DNA of 44,908 bases from Chloroflexota bacterium (GTDB lineage Bacteria > Chloroflexota > Limnocylindria > Limnocylindrales > CSP1-4), in the NCBI GenBank assembly GCA_021802585.1, contig JAJZRQ010000016.1, forward strand, positions 1-44,908, written 5' to 3'. The notes under the pieces are model-generated. The model saw only the letters and a program-made list of their open reading frames with translations. It made no database searches and had not been told where the DNA came from. Position 1 is the stretch's first letter. Every line of letters starts with the position of its first letter. The position numbers were made by a program, and so were the translations under genes. Shown here in pieces: positions 1-7,791 of this stretch.

Positions 1-7
1 CCCGCGG

Positions 8-27
8 CCGGGGGCGCCGGCCCCCGG
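8..27. terminator. GC-rich hairpin before wecB
   Basis: An 8-bp perfect stem (CCGGGGGC at 8-15 with GCCCCCGG at 20-27) closes a four-base loop. It has no T tract. It probably ends a transcript that enters from the left edge, because it lies before the -10 box of the first gene. Confidence 0.4.
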
Positions 28-66
28 AGCCCGTCCGGGCACGCGGGCGACCCGCGCCGCGCGTGC

Positions 67-72
67 TACGGT
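67..72 (+). promoter_or_regulatory. -10 box for leaderless wecB
   Basis: TACGGT (TANNNT type) ends seven bases before the GTG start at 80. No ribosome binding site fits between them. The spacing predicts that transcription starts at or next to the start codon. No clear -35 is visible. Confidence 0.4.
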
Positions 73-79
73 ATCGGCC

Positions 80-1222
80 GTGTCGAACCCCGATCCGGCC
101 GCCCCGGCGGCGCCCCGCGTGACCGGCGCGCGCCCGGAACCCCGCCCGGTGGCCCACGTCGTCGGCGCGCGGCCCAACTTCATGAAGGCGGCCCCCGTCA
201 TCGCCGCGCTCCGGGCGCGGGGCATCCCCCAGGTCGTCGTCCACACCGGGCAGCACTACGACGCCCTGATGTCGGACGTCTTCTTCCGCGACCTCGGGCT
301 CCCCGAGCCGGACGTGAACCTCGGCGTCGGGTCGGGCTCCCACGCCGTCCAGACCGCGGCGATCATGACCGCCCTCGAGACGACGTTCGCGGACCTGCAG
401 CCCTCGCTCGCGATCGTCTACGGCGACGTGAACTCGACCCTCGCCGCAGCCGTCGTCGCGGCAAAGGTCGGGCTCCCCCTCGCCCATGTCGAGGCCGGGC
501 TCCGGAGCTTCGACCTGTCGATGCCGGAGGAGGTGAACCGGCGGGTCACCGACATCCTCTCGGACCTCCTCTTCGCGACGAGCCCCGAGGCGATCGGCCA
601 CCTCGCCGCGGAGGGCGTCCCCGTCGACCGGGTCCACCTCGTCGGCAACCCGATGATCGACACGCTGCTCGCGAACCTCGACCGCTTCGACCCCGCCGGC
701 CAGCGCGCCGCCCTCGACCTCGGCGACGCGCCGTACGCCGTCGCGACGATGCACCGCCCGGCGAACGTCGACGACCCGGCGAGCGCCGCCCGGGCGGTCG
801 CGGCGCTCCGCGGCGTCGCCGACCAGGTCCGCCTCGTCATCCCGCTCCACCCGCGTGGGCGGGCGACGCTCCAGGGGGCCGGCCTCGCCGCCTCCGACCG
901 GCTCCGGGTCATCGAGCCGCTCGGTTATGTCGAGTTCCTCTCGCTCGTCCGGGGGGCCGCCCTCGTCGTCACCGACTCCGGCGGGATCCAGGAGGAGACG
1001 ACGATCCTCGGCGTCCCCTGCCTCACGATGCGCCCCAACACGGAGCGGCCGGTCACGATCAGCCACGGGACGAACCGCCTCGTGCGGCCCGAGGAGGTCG
1101 CCGCTGCCGCGCGGGCCGTCCTCGCCGGCGAGGCTCGCTTCCCGGAGGAGCGCCCGCCGCTCTGGGACGGGCATGCCGGTGCGCGGATCGCGGCGATCGT
1201 CGAGGCCTGGCTGGGGCGGTGA
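80..1222 (+). CDS. wecB: UDP-N-acetylglucosamine 2-epimerase (non-hydrolysing)
   Basis: This cytosolic enzyme interconverts UDP-GlcNAc and UDP-ManNAc for surface polysaccharide synthesis. The 380-residue length is normal for the family. Visible family motifs are GARPNFMK (29-36), HTGQHYD (55-61), GDVNST (115-120), HVEAGLRSFD (136-145), MPEEVNR (148-154), HRPANVD (225-231), SGGIQEE (300-306) and RPNTERP (318-324), which together form the UDP-binding and catalytic GT-B fold. The GTG start is chosen because a -10 box sits 7 bases upstream; the first 22 residues are a low-complexity extension. The next gene overlaps its stop by four bases (GTGA), so the two are translationally coupled. A related 2-epimerase acting on UDP-GlcNAc(3NAc)A (WbpI type) cannot be excluded given the dehydrogenase downstream. 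Confidence 0.93.
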   Translation: MSNPDPAAPAAPRVTGARPEPRPVAHVVGARPNFMKAAPVIAALRARGIPQVVVHTGQHYDALMSDVFFRDLGLPEPDVNLGVGSGSHAVQTAAIMTALETTFADLQPSLAIVYGDVNSTLAAAVVAAKVGLPLAHVEAGLRSFDLSMPEEVNRRVTDILSDLLFATSPEAIGHLAAEGVPVDRVHLVGNPMIDTLLANLDRFDPAGQRAALDLGDAPYAVATMHRPANVDDPASAARAVAALRGVADQVRLVIPLHPRGRATLQGAGLAASDRLRVIEPLGYVEFLSLVRGAALVVTDSGGIQEETTILGVPCLTMRPNTERPVTISHGTNRLVRPEEVAAAARAVLAGEARFPEERPPLWDGHAGARIAAIVEAWLGR

Positions 1223-2442
1223 GCGGCGCCCGCCCCGGCGCGCGACGGCGGCCCGTCGCGATGCTCGTCCACAGCTACTACGAGGAGGACCCGCGGGTCC
1301 GCCGGCAGGCCGAGACCCTCGTGGCGGCCGGCCGCCCGGTCGACGTCTTCTCGCTCCGTCGCGCCGGCGACCCGCCCGCCGGGACGCTCGCCGGCGTGCG
1401 GATCCGCCGCCTCGACGTCCAGCGGCACCAGGGCTCGCCGATCGCGACGTACCTCGCCGAGTACACGGCGTTCCTCGCGCGGGCGGCCCTCGCCCTCGCC
1501 CATGCCCACCGGCGCCGCCGCTACGCGCTCGTGCAGGTCGCGACCCCGCCCGACTTCCTCGTCTTCGCCGCCCTCCCGCTCCGTCTCCTCGGCGTGCCGG
1601 TCATCCTCGACCTCCACGAGGCGACCCCGGAGTTCTTCCGCTCGCGGTGGCCCGGCGCGGCGCGCCCGGTCGTCATCGCCGGCCTCGCCGCCGTCGAGCG
1701 CCTCTCGATCGCGGCCGCGACCCGCGCGCTCTCGGTCACCGAGGCCCGCCACGAGCGGCTCCTCGCGCTCGGGATCCCCGCGGACCGCCTCGCCGTCGTC
1801 CACAATGGGCCCGTCCTCGCCCGCTTCGACCCGGACGCGCACCCGCGCCGGCCGTTCATGGCCGACGGGACGCTCCGCCTCGCCTACGCCGGCGCGCTCA
1901 CGCCGCTCTACGGCCTCGAGGACGCCGTCGAGGCGCTCGCGATCCTCGCCCGCGAGCGGCCGGGCCTGGCGGTCACCCTCGACCTCTTCGGCCGCGGGGA
2001 CCGCGAGATCGAGCTTCGCGACCGCGCCGCCCGGCTCGGGGTCGCCGGCGGGGTCCGCTTCCATGGCCGGCTCCCGCTCGACGCCGTCGCCGCAGCGCTC
2101 GCCGGCGCCGACGTCGCCCTCTCGCCGATTCGCCGGAACCGGTACGCCGAGATGAGCCTCTCGACGAAGGTCTTCGAGGGAGCGGTGATGGAGAGGCCGG
2201 TCGTCGCCGCCGACCTGCCCTCGGCCCGCGCCGAGTTCGAGGCCGACATGCTCGCGTGGTACGAGCCGGATGACCCGGCCGACCTCGCCCGGGCGATCCT
2301 CCGGATCGTCGATGAGCCCGCCTGGAGGGCGACGGCCGTCGCGCGCGCCCGCGAGCGCGCCCGGGAGCTGTCGTGGGACGCCGAGGCGCCGCGCTACGTC
2401 GCCCTCGTCGAAGGCCTCGCCCGCGACCGGGTATCCTCCTGA
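1219..2442 (+). CDS. GT4-family glycosyltransferase
   Basis: Predicted GT-B glycosyltransferase, 407 residues, that probably adds a sugar to a lipid-linked polysaccharide intermediate on the cytosolic side of the membrane. The N-terminal domain begins at HSYYEEDPRVRRQ. The C-terminal nucleotide-sugar domain carries HNGP, LAYAGALTPLYGLEDAVEA and the late KVFEGAVMERPVVA segment with the family glutamate, typical of GT4. The GTG start overlaps the stop of the epimerase gene by four bases, which fixes the start and indicates one operon. A nucleotide-sugar dehydrogenase follows after 29 bases. Donor and acceptor cannot be read from the sequence; UDP-ManNAc or a uronic derivative is a guess from the neighbours. 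Confidence 0.85.
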   Translation: MSGARPGARRRPVAMLVHSYYEEDPRVRRQAETLVAAGRPVDVFSLRRAGDPPAGTLAGVRIRRLDVQRHQGSPIATYLAEYTAFLARAALALAHAHRRRRYALVQVATPPDFLVFAALPLRLLGVPVILDLHEATPEFFRSRWPGAARPVVIAGLAAVERLSIAAATRALSVTEARHERLLALGIPADRLAVVHNGPVLARFDPDAHPRRPFMADGTLRLAYAGALTPLYGLEDAVEALAILARERPGLAVTLDLFGRGDREIELRDRAARLGVAGGVRFHGRLPLDAVAAALAGADVALSPIRRNRYAEMSLSTKVFEGAVMERPVVAADLPSARAEFEADMLAWYEPDDPADLARAILRIVDEPAWRATAVARARERARELSWDAEAPRYVALVEGLARDRVSS

Positions 2443-2471
2443 CCGGTCGGGGGCAGCGCACGGGAGGCGTC

Positions 2472-3773
2472 GTGGAACAGGATCGGTCGGTCGTCGTCGT
2501 CGGGCTCGGGTACGTCGGGCTCCCCCTCGCCCTCGGGTTCGTCGAGGCCGGCCTCCGCGTCACCGGCGTCGACGCGAGCCCGCGCCGCGTCGACGAGGTG
2601 AACCGCGGCAGCTCCCCGATCGAGGACATCTCGGACGAGCGGCTCGCGACGGCCGTCGCCGGGGGATTCCGGGCGATCGCCCCCGATGCCGCCGCGGTGC
2701 GCGCCGCCGACGCGGTCTTCGTCTGCGTCCCGACCCCGGTGACGGCGACCCGCGACCCGGACCTCGGGCCGGTCCTCTCCGCGGCCGAGCTCGTCCAGTC
2801 CGGGCTGCGGGCGGGCCATCTCGTCGTCCTCCAGTCCACGACGTTCCCGGGCACGACGACCGGCCCCTTCCGGGCGGTCCTGGAGCGCGACACGGAGCTC
2901 CGCGCGGGAGCCGACTTCGACCTCGCCTTCGCCCCCGAGCGGGTGAACCCCGGCGACCCGGCAAGCTCCGGGAAGCGGGTCCCGCGCCTCGTCGGCGGGT
3001 CCACCCCGGGGGCCACGGCGCGCGCCGCCGCGCTCCTGCGGAACATCAACGACGTCGTCGTCGAGCTCTCCTCGCCCGACGCCGCCGAGATGGCAAAGCT
3101 CCTCGAGAACGTCTTCCGGAACATCAACATCGCCTTCGTCAACCAGCTCGCCCTCCTCTGCGAGCGGATGGGCCTCGACGTCTGGGAGGTCATCGACGCC
3201 GCCGCGACGAAGCCGTTCGGGTTCATGCGCTTCACGCCCGGCCCGGGGGTCGGCGGGCACTGCATCCCCGTCGACCCGTACTACCTCGCCTGGCGGGCCC
3301 GCGAGTTCGACTTCACCGACCGCTTCATCGAGCTCGCCGCCGACGTGAACGTGGGGATGCCGCGCCACGTCGTCGACCTCGTCGCCGAGGCCCTGAACGA
3401 CCGCGCCCGGTCTCTTCGCGGCGCGCGGGTCGGGGTCCTCGGCGTCGCCTTCAAGCCCGACGTCGCCGACGCCCGCGAGGCGCCGGCGGCCCACGTCCTC
3501 GCCGGGCTCGCCAGGCGCGGCGCGGACGTGCGCTACCACGACCCGCACATCGCCCGCTTCCGCGACGCGGCGGGCGTCGAGCGCGGCGGGTCCGCGCTCG
3601 ACGAGCTCCTCGCGTGGGCCGAGGTCGTCGTCATCGTGACGCCGCACCGGGCGATCGACTGGGACGCCGTGTACGACCGGGCCGGCCTCATCGTCGACAC
3701 GGTGAACGCATCGCACGGCCGATCCCCGCGGCCGCGGCAGGTCCTCCGCCTCGGCGCCGGCTGGAGCGCCTGA
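2472..3773 (+). CDS. UDP-N-acetyl-hexosamine 6-dehydrogenase (WecC/WbpA family)
   Basis: NAD-dependent oxidation of a UDP-N-acetylhexosamine to the uronic acid. The Rossmann motif GLGYVG is at 11-16. The central substrate loop FAPERVNPGD and the catalytic cysteine (C264, in PGVGGHCIPVDPYYL) are intact, and the C-terminal UDP-binding domain starts near FKPDVADAREAP. Length 433 is normal. The GTG start has GGAGG five to six bases upstream. Together with the epimerase at 80 it could make UDP-ManNAcA. However, the segment after the catalytic Cys (IPVDPYYLAWRARE) is closer to what I recall of WbpA-type UDP-GlcNAc dehydrogenases than of enterobacterial WecC, so the exact substrate is left open and no symbol is given. 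Confidence 0.88.
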   Translation: MEQDRSVVVVGLGYVGLPLALGFVEAGLRVTGVDASPRRVDEVNRGSSPIEDISDERLATAVAGGFRAIAPDAAAVRAADAVFVCVPTPVTATRDPDLGPVLSAAELVQSGLRAGHLVVLQSTTFPGTTTGPFRAVLERDTELRAGADFDLAFAPERVNPGDPASSGKRVPRLVGGSTPGATARAAALLRNINDVVVELSSPDAAEMAKLLENVFRNINIAFVNQLALLCERMGLDVWEVIDAAATKPFGFMRFTPGPGVGGHCIPVDPYYLAWRAREFDFTDRFIELAADVNVGMPRHVVDLVAEALNDRARSLRGARVGVLGVAFKPDVADAREAPAAHVLAGLARRGADVRYHDPHIARFRDAAGVERGGSALDELLAWAEVVVIVTPHRAIDWDAVYDRAGLIVDTVNASHGRSPRPRQVLRLGAGWSA

Positions 3774-3797
3774 CCGGCCGAGCGGTCCGGGCGGGCC

Positions 3798-4946
3798 TCA
3801 GCCGGCCCCGGCCATCCTCCGCCGGAGCTCGTCCACGAACCTCCGCGAGATCGCGCGCGGCTCGTGGGCGGCCGCGATCTCCCGCGCCCGCGCCGCCGCA
3901 CCGTCCGCGAGGAGCGCCGGCGCCCGGACGAGCGCGCCGGCGAGCCCGTCCGGGTCCGCCGGGTCGTAGAGGCGGGCGACGCGCTCGTCGAGGAGGTCGG
4001 CCGTCGCGGGGATCCGGGGCGCGACGACGGGGAGCCCGAACGTGAGGGCGAGGAGGAGGACCCCGGAGTTCAGGGCCGCGCGGTGCGAGAGGACGGCGAC
4101 GTCGGCGGCGCGGAAGATCTCGCCGACCGATTCCGGCGGGATCCGCCGGGTGAGGGCGACGACGCCCGGCGCGACGTCGAGCTCGGCGAGGAGCGCGTCC
4201 GTGCCGGGGCCCGGCGTCGGGCGCCCCGCGACGACGAGGCGACGGGCCGGCCCGGCGACCGCGCGGGTGGCCCGCCAGGCGGCGAGGAGCTCGGGGATCC
4301 CCTTGTACGGCCGGATCGCCCCGAAGGCGAGGAAGACGAGCTCGTCCGGCCAGAGGCCGAGCGCGAACCGCGCCGCAGCGCGGGCCGTCGCGTCCGGGTA
4401 GACGCCCGCATAGCTCGGGTGGGGGATCACCGCGAGGCGCTCGGCGGGGATCGGGAACCACGGCGCGACCTCGTCCGCCGTCGACGGCCCGAGCACGTGG
4501 ACGAGCACCGCCCGCTCCACGACGCCCCGCCGGACCGCGACCGCGGCGTCGACGAACCGGGCGTCGTGGGGGAGGACGTTGTGGACGGTCCAGGCGATGG
4601 CGCAGCCGGCCCCCCGGAGCCGGTCGAGGTCGTCGAGGAACGCGCGGGCGTGGGCAGCGGCCTCCTCGGCCGTCGCCGCCCGCTCCGTCACGCCGGCGAG
4701 CCAGTGGAGGTGGAGCGCGACCCGGGCGCGGCCGCGGGCGACGTCCGCGATCGCCGCCGCCTCCGCCAGGTCGGCGACCGGCACCGGGGCCACGCCGGCG
4801 GCCCACGCCTCCCCGTAGAGGAGCGCCTGGAAGGGATTTGTCCGGGCCGGCGGGTGGTAGAGGAGGAGGAGGGGGTCGGGCACGCGCGCCGCCTCGAGGT
4901 AGCGGAGCGCGCGGACTGCCTCGAGGAGCGCGTCGGGTGCACTCAT
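3798..4946 (-). CDS. GT4-family glycosyltransferase
   Basis: Last gene of a three-gene - strand operon. The 382-residue protein has a short Rossmann-like N-terminal half with HLHWL and TVHNVLPHD, and a C-terminal GT-B donor domain with FGAIRPYKGIPELL and the ALTFGLPVVAP stretch. It probably acts on the cytosolic face of the membrane in polysaccharide assembly. The start ATG (4946-4944) overlaps the stop of the upstream glycosyltransferase as ATGA, which decides it over upstream in-frame codons. It converges with the dehydrogenase gene with only 24 bases between the stops. Sugar specificity is unknown. Confidence 0.82.
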   Translation of the reverse strand: MSAPDALLEAVRALRYLEAARVPDPLLLLYHPPARTNPFQALLYGEAWAAGVAPVPVADLAEAAAIADVARGRARVALHLHWLAGVTERAATAEEAAAHARAFLDDLDRLRGAGCAIAWTVHNVLPHDARFVDAAVAVRRGVVERAVLVHVLGPSTADEVAPWFPIPAERLAVIPHPSYAGVYPDATARAAARFALGLWPDELVFLAFGAIRPYKGIPELLAAWRATRAVAGPARRLVVAGRPTPGPGTDALLAELDVAPGVVALTRRIPPESVGEIFRAADVAVLSHRAALNSGVLLLALTFGLPVVAPRIPATADLLDERVARLYDPADPDGLAGALVRAPALLADGAAARAREIAAAHEPRAISRRFVDELRRRMAGAG

Positions 4947-6691
4947 CCCGCCACGCCCCGGCGCTCGCGGGCGAACGCGTACGCGGCGTCGAGGCGCGGG
5001 ACGTCCGCCGCCCACGCCCGTTCCCGGACGACCCACGCCCGGCCCGCCTCGCCGATCGCCCGCCCGAGGTCGGGCGCGGCGACCAGCCGCTCGAGCGCGG
5101 CTACGAGGCCGTCGACGTCGCCGGGCGGGAAGGCGAGCCCGCGCTCGTCGGGGGCCGCGATCTCGCGGAGCGCCGGCAGGTCGCTCACGACGAGCGGCCG
5201 CGCCATCGCCATCGCCTCGAACGGCTTCAGCGGCGTGACGAAGCGCGACGCGCGCTCATCCCGGCGCGGCACGACGAACGCGTCGAGGATCGCGTAGTAG
5301 TCGAGGACGTCGGCGTGGGGGACGGCGCCGGCGAAGACGACCGCCCCGCGGGCCCCCGCGCGACGGGCGTGCTCCTCGAGCTCCGCCCGGCGCGTGCCGT
5401 CGCCGACGATGAGGCAGGTCGCCAGGCGCCCGCGGGCGCGGAGGCGGACGGCGGCGTCGACGAGGAGCTCCTGGTTCTCGCGGGGATGGTCGAGGTTGCT
5501 GACGTACCCGAAGACGAACCCGCGGAGGCCGAGGCGCGCGCGGAGCGCGGGATCCGGCGGCCGGGGGGCGAACCACGCCGCGTCGACGCCGTTCGGCACG
5601 ACGAAGACCTTCTCCGCCGCGATCCCCCGGGCCACGATGTCGTCGTGCATCGCCTCGGCGATCGTGACGACGGCGTCCGCGGCGGCCATGACCCGCCCGT
5701 CGGCCGCCTCGCGGCGGCTGGCGAGCTCGGCGGCGGCCGCATCCTCGCGCCGGCTCCATGACGTCTCGAAGAACGAGCGGACGTCGTAGACGAGGGGCAC
5801 GCCGTGGCGCTCGCGGAGGGCGAGGCCGACGAGCGCCGCGTCGTAGCCCCGGATCCCGGAGCTGGCGTGGATCACGGCCGGTCGCTCGGTCCGGACGACC
5901 CCCGCGGCGAGCCATGCGTAGTCCTCGAGGTAGCGGTCCGGCGCGGCGTCGGCAGGGTAGGCGGGGCCGAGGTCGAGGCGGTGGAAGCGGATCCCGTCGA
6001 CCGTCTCCGTCGGGGGCGCCGGCCGTCCGGTCGTTGAGCGCGGGAAGCCGAGCGCGGTGACGACGACGGGGTCGAGGCCGGCCGCCCGCTGGGCCCGGGC
6101 GATGTACTGGCTCCGCATCGTGTAGCCGCTCTGGCGGTCCGGGACGGACTCCTTCAGGAGGTGGAGCACGCGGCCGGGGTCCGCCGCCACGAGCGGCTCC
6201 GGCGGCCCGGGAATCCGCGGCAGCCAGCCCGGGTCGCTCTCGCGGAGCATCGCGAGGATCCGCTCCTCGAGCCGGGCCCGCTCCGGTCGGTCCGCGATCG
6301 CCCGCACGGCGCGGAGGGCCGCGAGGCTCGCGGTCGGCTCCCCGAGGCGGAAGAGGGCGACCTGGCGGACCTCGAGGGCGGCGACGAGGCGGGGGTGCGC
6401 GGCGAGCACGCGGTCGGCGATCGCGAGGGCATCGTCCGGCCGCCCGCCCGCGAGGGCCTCCTGGGCGGCCGCGGCCCACGCCGGGTCGAGGAGCGGCTCG
6501 CCCTTCGCGACGCGCCACGAGGCCGGGGGGCGCCCGGCGACGAAGTCCCCGGTCGCGCGGACCGCCCGGCGGGCCGCGTCGCGGCGGGCCGCCGGGAGGA
6601 TTGCGGCGGCGCGGCGGATGGCGCGCCGGACGGCGGACGGGCGCCCGCGGTCGGGTCGGGCGCCGGGTCCCGGGGCCGGCGGGTCGGCCAC
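4943..6691 (-). CDS. GT4 glycosyltransferase with N-terminal helical (TPR-like) extension
   Basis: A 582-residue protein. Residues 1-60 are basic and rich in Arg/Ala. About 70-160 form alanine/arginine-rich helical pairs resembling a tetratricopeptide solenoid. From about 170 a complete GT4 enzyme follows, starting VLHLLKESVP and SGYTMRSQYIARAQ, then VYDVRSFFE, VVPNGVDAAWF, FGYVSNLDHPREN and LKPFEAMAMARPLVVSDL. The SGYTxRS opening resembles glycosyltransferases linked to exosortase/EPS clusters, although no exosortase is present here. The GTG start lies three bases after the stop of the methyltransferase gene, and the end overlaps the next glycosyltransferase by ATGA. Specificity is unknown; the extension could mediate assembly with other EPS proteins. 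Confidence 0.83.
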   Translation of the reverse strand: MADPPAPGPGARPDRGRPSAVRRAIRRAAAILPAARRDAARRAVRATGDFVAGRPPASWRVAKGEPLLDPAWAAAAQEALAGGRPDDALAIADRVLAAHPRLVAALEVRQVALFRLGEPTASLAALRAVRAIADRPERARLEERILAMLRESDPGWLPRIPGPPEPLVAADPGRVLHLLKESVPDRQSGYTMRSQYIARAQRAAGLDPVVVTALGFPRSTTGRPAPPTETVDGIRFHRLDLGPAYPADAAPDRYLEDYAWLAAGVVRTERPAVIHASSGIRGYDAALVGLALRERHGVPLVYDVRSFFETSWSRREDAAAAELASRREAADGRVMAAADAVVTIAEAMHDDIVARGIAAEKVFVVPNGVDAAWFAPRPPDPALRARLGLRGFVFGYVSNLDHPRENQELLVDAAVRLRARGRLATCLIVGDGTRRAELEEHARRAGARGAVVFAGAVPHADVLDYYAILDAFVVPRRDERASRFVTPLKPFEAMAMARPLVVSDLPALREIAAPDERGLAFPPGDVDGLVAALERLVAAPDLGRAIGEAGRAWVVRERAWAADVPRLDAAYAFARERRGVAG

Positions 6692-6694
6692 CGG

Positions 6695-7564
6695 TCAGGC
6701 CGGAGACGCGGCGGGGGCGGGCTCCCGCTGCAGGACGAGCGTGACGAACGTGTACTGGAGCCCGAACCGCGCCCAGGTCACGACCCGCTCGTCGCAGGCG
6801 AGGTCGAGGTCGCGAACCGGCCGCAGGCCGAGCGGGGCGGCGCGCTCGACCCAGCCCGCGATGTCGGCGGGGCCGAAGATCCGCACCGGGCCGCCGTACG
6901 CTTCGAGGCCCTCGGTCGGGACCGGCTCGCACCAGAAGTCCGTCGAGGTGACGAGGAGGCCGCCCGGACGCAGGAGGCGGGCCGCCTCGCGGAGGTAGGC
7001 GTCGACGCCGACGCCGTGCTCGACGACGCTGAGGCAGGCGATCGCCCCGAACGAGGCGTCGGGGAACGTCGTCGCGGTGAGGTCCATCTGCTCGTAGAGG
7101 ATCGGGCCGGTCCGCAGCGGCGCCCCGTGGGTCAGGTCGATTCCCCGGAGGTCGCGGTAGCCGAGGAGGGCGAGGCAGGGCAGGAGGCGAGCGTAGCGCG
7201 GCGCGCCCATCTCGAGGACCGGGTCCGTGGGGCGCGTCGTGGCGAGGATGCTCCCGATCGCGACGAGGAGGTCCCAGTTCTTCGGGCGGTCGTTGTGGGC
7301 AGGGAGCCCGCAGCGCCGGAGCTCGGCGAGGGCCGCGTCCGCCTCCGCCGAGGTCCGGAGGGCCCGGTTCACCCACGGCCGCCAGGCGTCGCCCGGTCGC
7401 GAGGGGTTCGGCGACGCGCCCTCGGCGATGAGCCGCCGGCGGAGCGCCGCCAGCGAGTCCGGGGCGGGCGGCTTCCCGCGGAGCCGGGTGCGCACGGTGC
7501 GGGCGGCGCGACGCGCCACGCCCCGCGCGCGGGTGAGGAGGGAGCGGCGCTCGGTCGTCGGCAT
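6695..7564 (-). CDS. class I SAM-dependent methyltransferase
   Basis: First gene of the - strand polysaccharide operon, 289 residues. The Rossmann SAM site is visible as VLEMGAPRYARLLP with the acidic residue in YRDLRGIDLT. It is followed by the motif IACLSVVEHGVGVDAYLREA and the LLRPGGLLVTS strand typical of small-molecule methyltransferases. The first 50 residues are basic. The ATG is chosen because TATCAT lies six bases before it, predicting a leaderless transcript; in-frame sequence further upstream is low-complexity Arg/Gly. It probably methylates a sugar or a lipid-linked glycan, by context only. Confidence 0.8.
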   Translation of the reverse strand: MPTTERRSLLTRARGVARRAARTVRTRLRGKPPAPDSLAALRRRLIAEGASPNPSRPGDAWRPWVNRALRTSAEADAALAELRRCGLPAHNDRPKNWDLLVAIGSILATTRPTDPVLEMGAPRYARLLPCLALLGYRDLRGIDLTHGAPLRTGPILYEQMDLTATTFPDASFGAIACLSVVEHGVGVDAYLREAARLLRPGGLLVTSTDFWCEPVPTEGLEAYGGPVRIFGPADIAGWVERAAPLGLRPVRDLDLACDERVVTWARFGLQYTFVTLVLQREPAPAASPA

Positions 7565-7570
7565 GGCGTG

Positions 7571-7576
7571 ATGATA
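7571..7576 (-). promoter_or_regulatory. -10 box for leaderless methyltransferase operon
   Basis: On the - strand TATCAT is followed by six bases and then the ATG at 7564. The region is relatively AT-rich compared with its surroundings. No Shine-Dalgarno sequence is present between box and start, so the mRNA probably begins at the start codon. Confidence 0.5.
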
Positions 7577-7686
7577 GAGGCCGGCCGGCCGGCCCGGCCC
7601 CGGTGGCCCGACCGGCCGCGCCCCGCCGCGACACGCGGGCGGCCCTCGGCGGTGCCGGGCGGCACGGGCCCTCCCGCGCGGTGCGG

Positions 7687-7692
7687 TACCAT
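7687..7692 (+). promoter_or_regulatory. possible -10 box for the foldase operon
   Basis: TACCAT (TANNNT type) lies about 100 bases before the ATG at 7792 in the divergent gap. No matching -35 is seen. It would give a leader of about 90 bases. Confidence 0.3.
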
Positions 7693-7791
7693 GCGCCGGG
7701 CCGCTCGCCGCGCCCGCGCGGCGGCCTCCTCGGCCTCCGGGCGCCTCCTTCCGGCCCCGGCCCACCCAGATCGCGAGTCCAAGAGAGCACG

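Noticed and set aside
855-2273. 472-codon + strand frame inside wecB and the glycosyltransferase gene
   Set aside because: It is a shifted-frame shadow with Arg/Pro/Ser low complexity and no motifs.
2373-2471. Longer start for the nucleotide-sugar dehydrogenase
   Set aside because: The extra residues lie inside the preceding glycosyltransferase gene and are Arg/Gly-rich. The Rossmann motif begins just after the GTG at 2472, which has a GGAGG.
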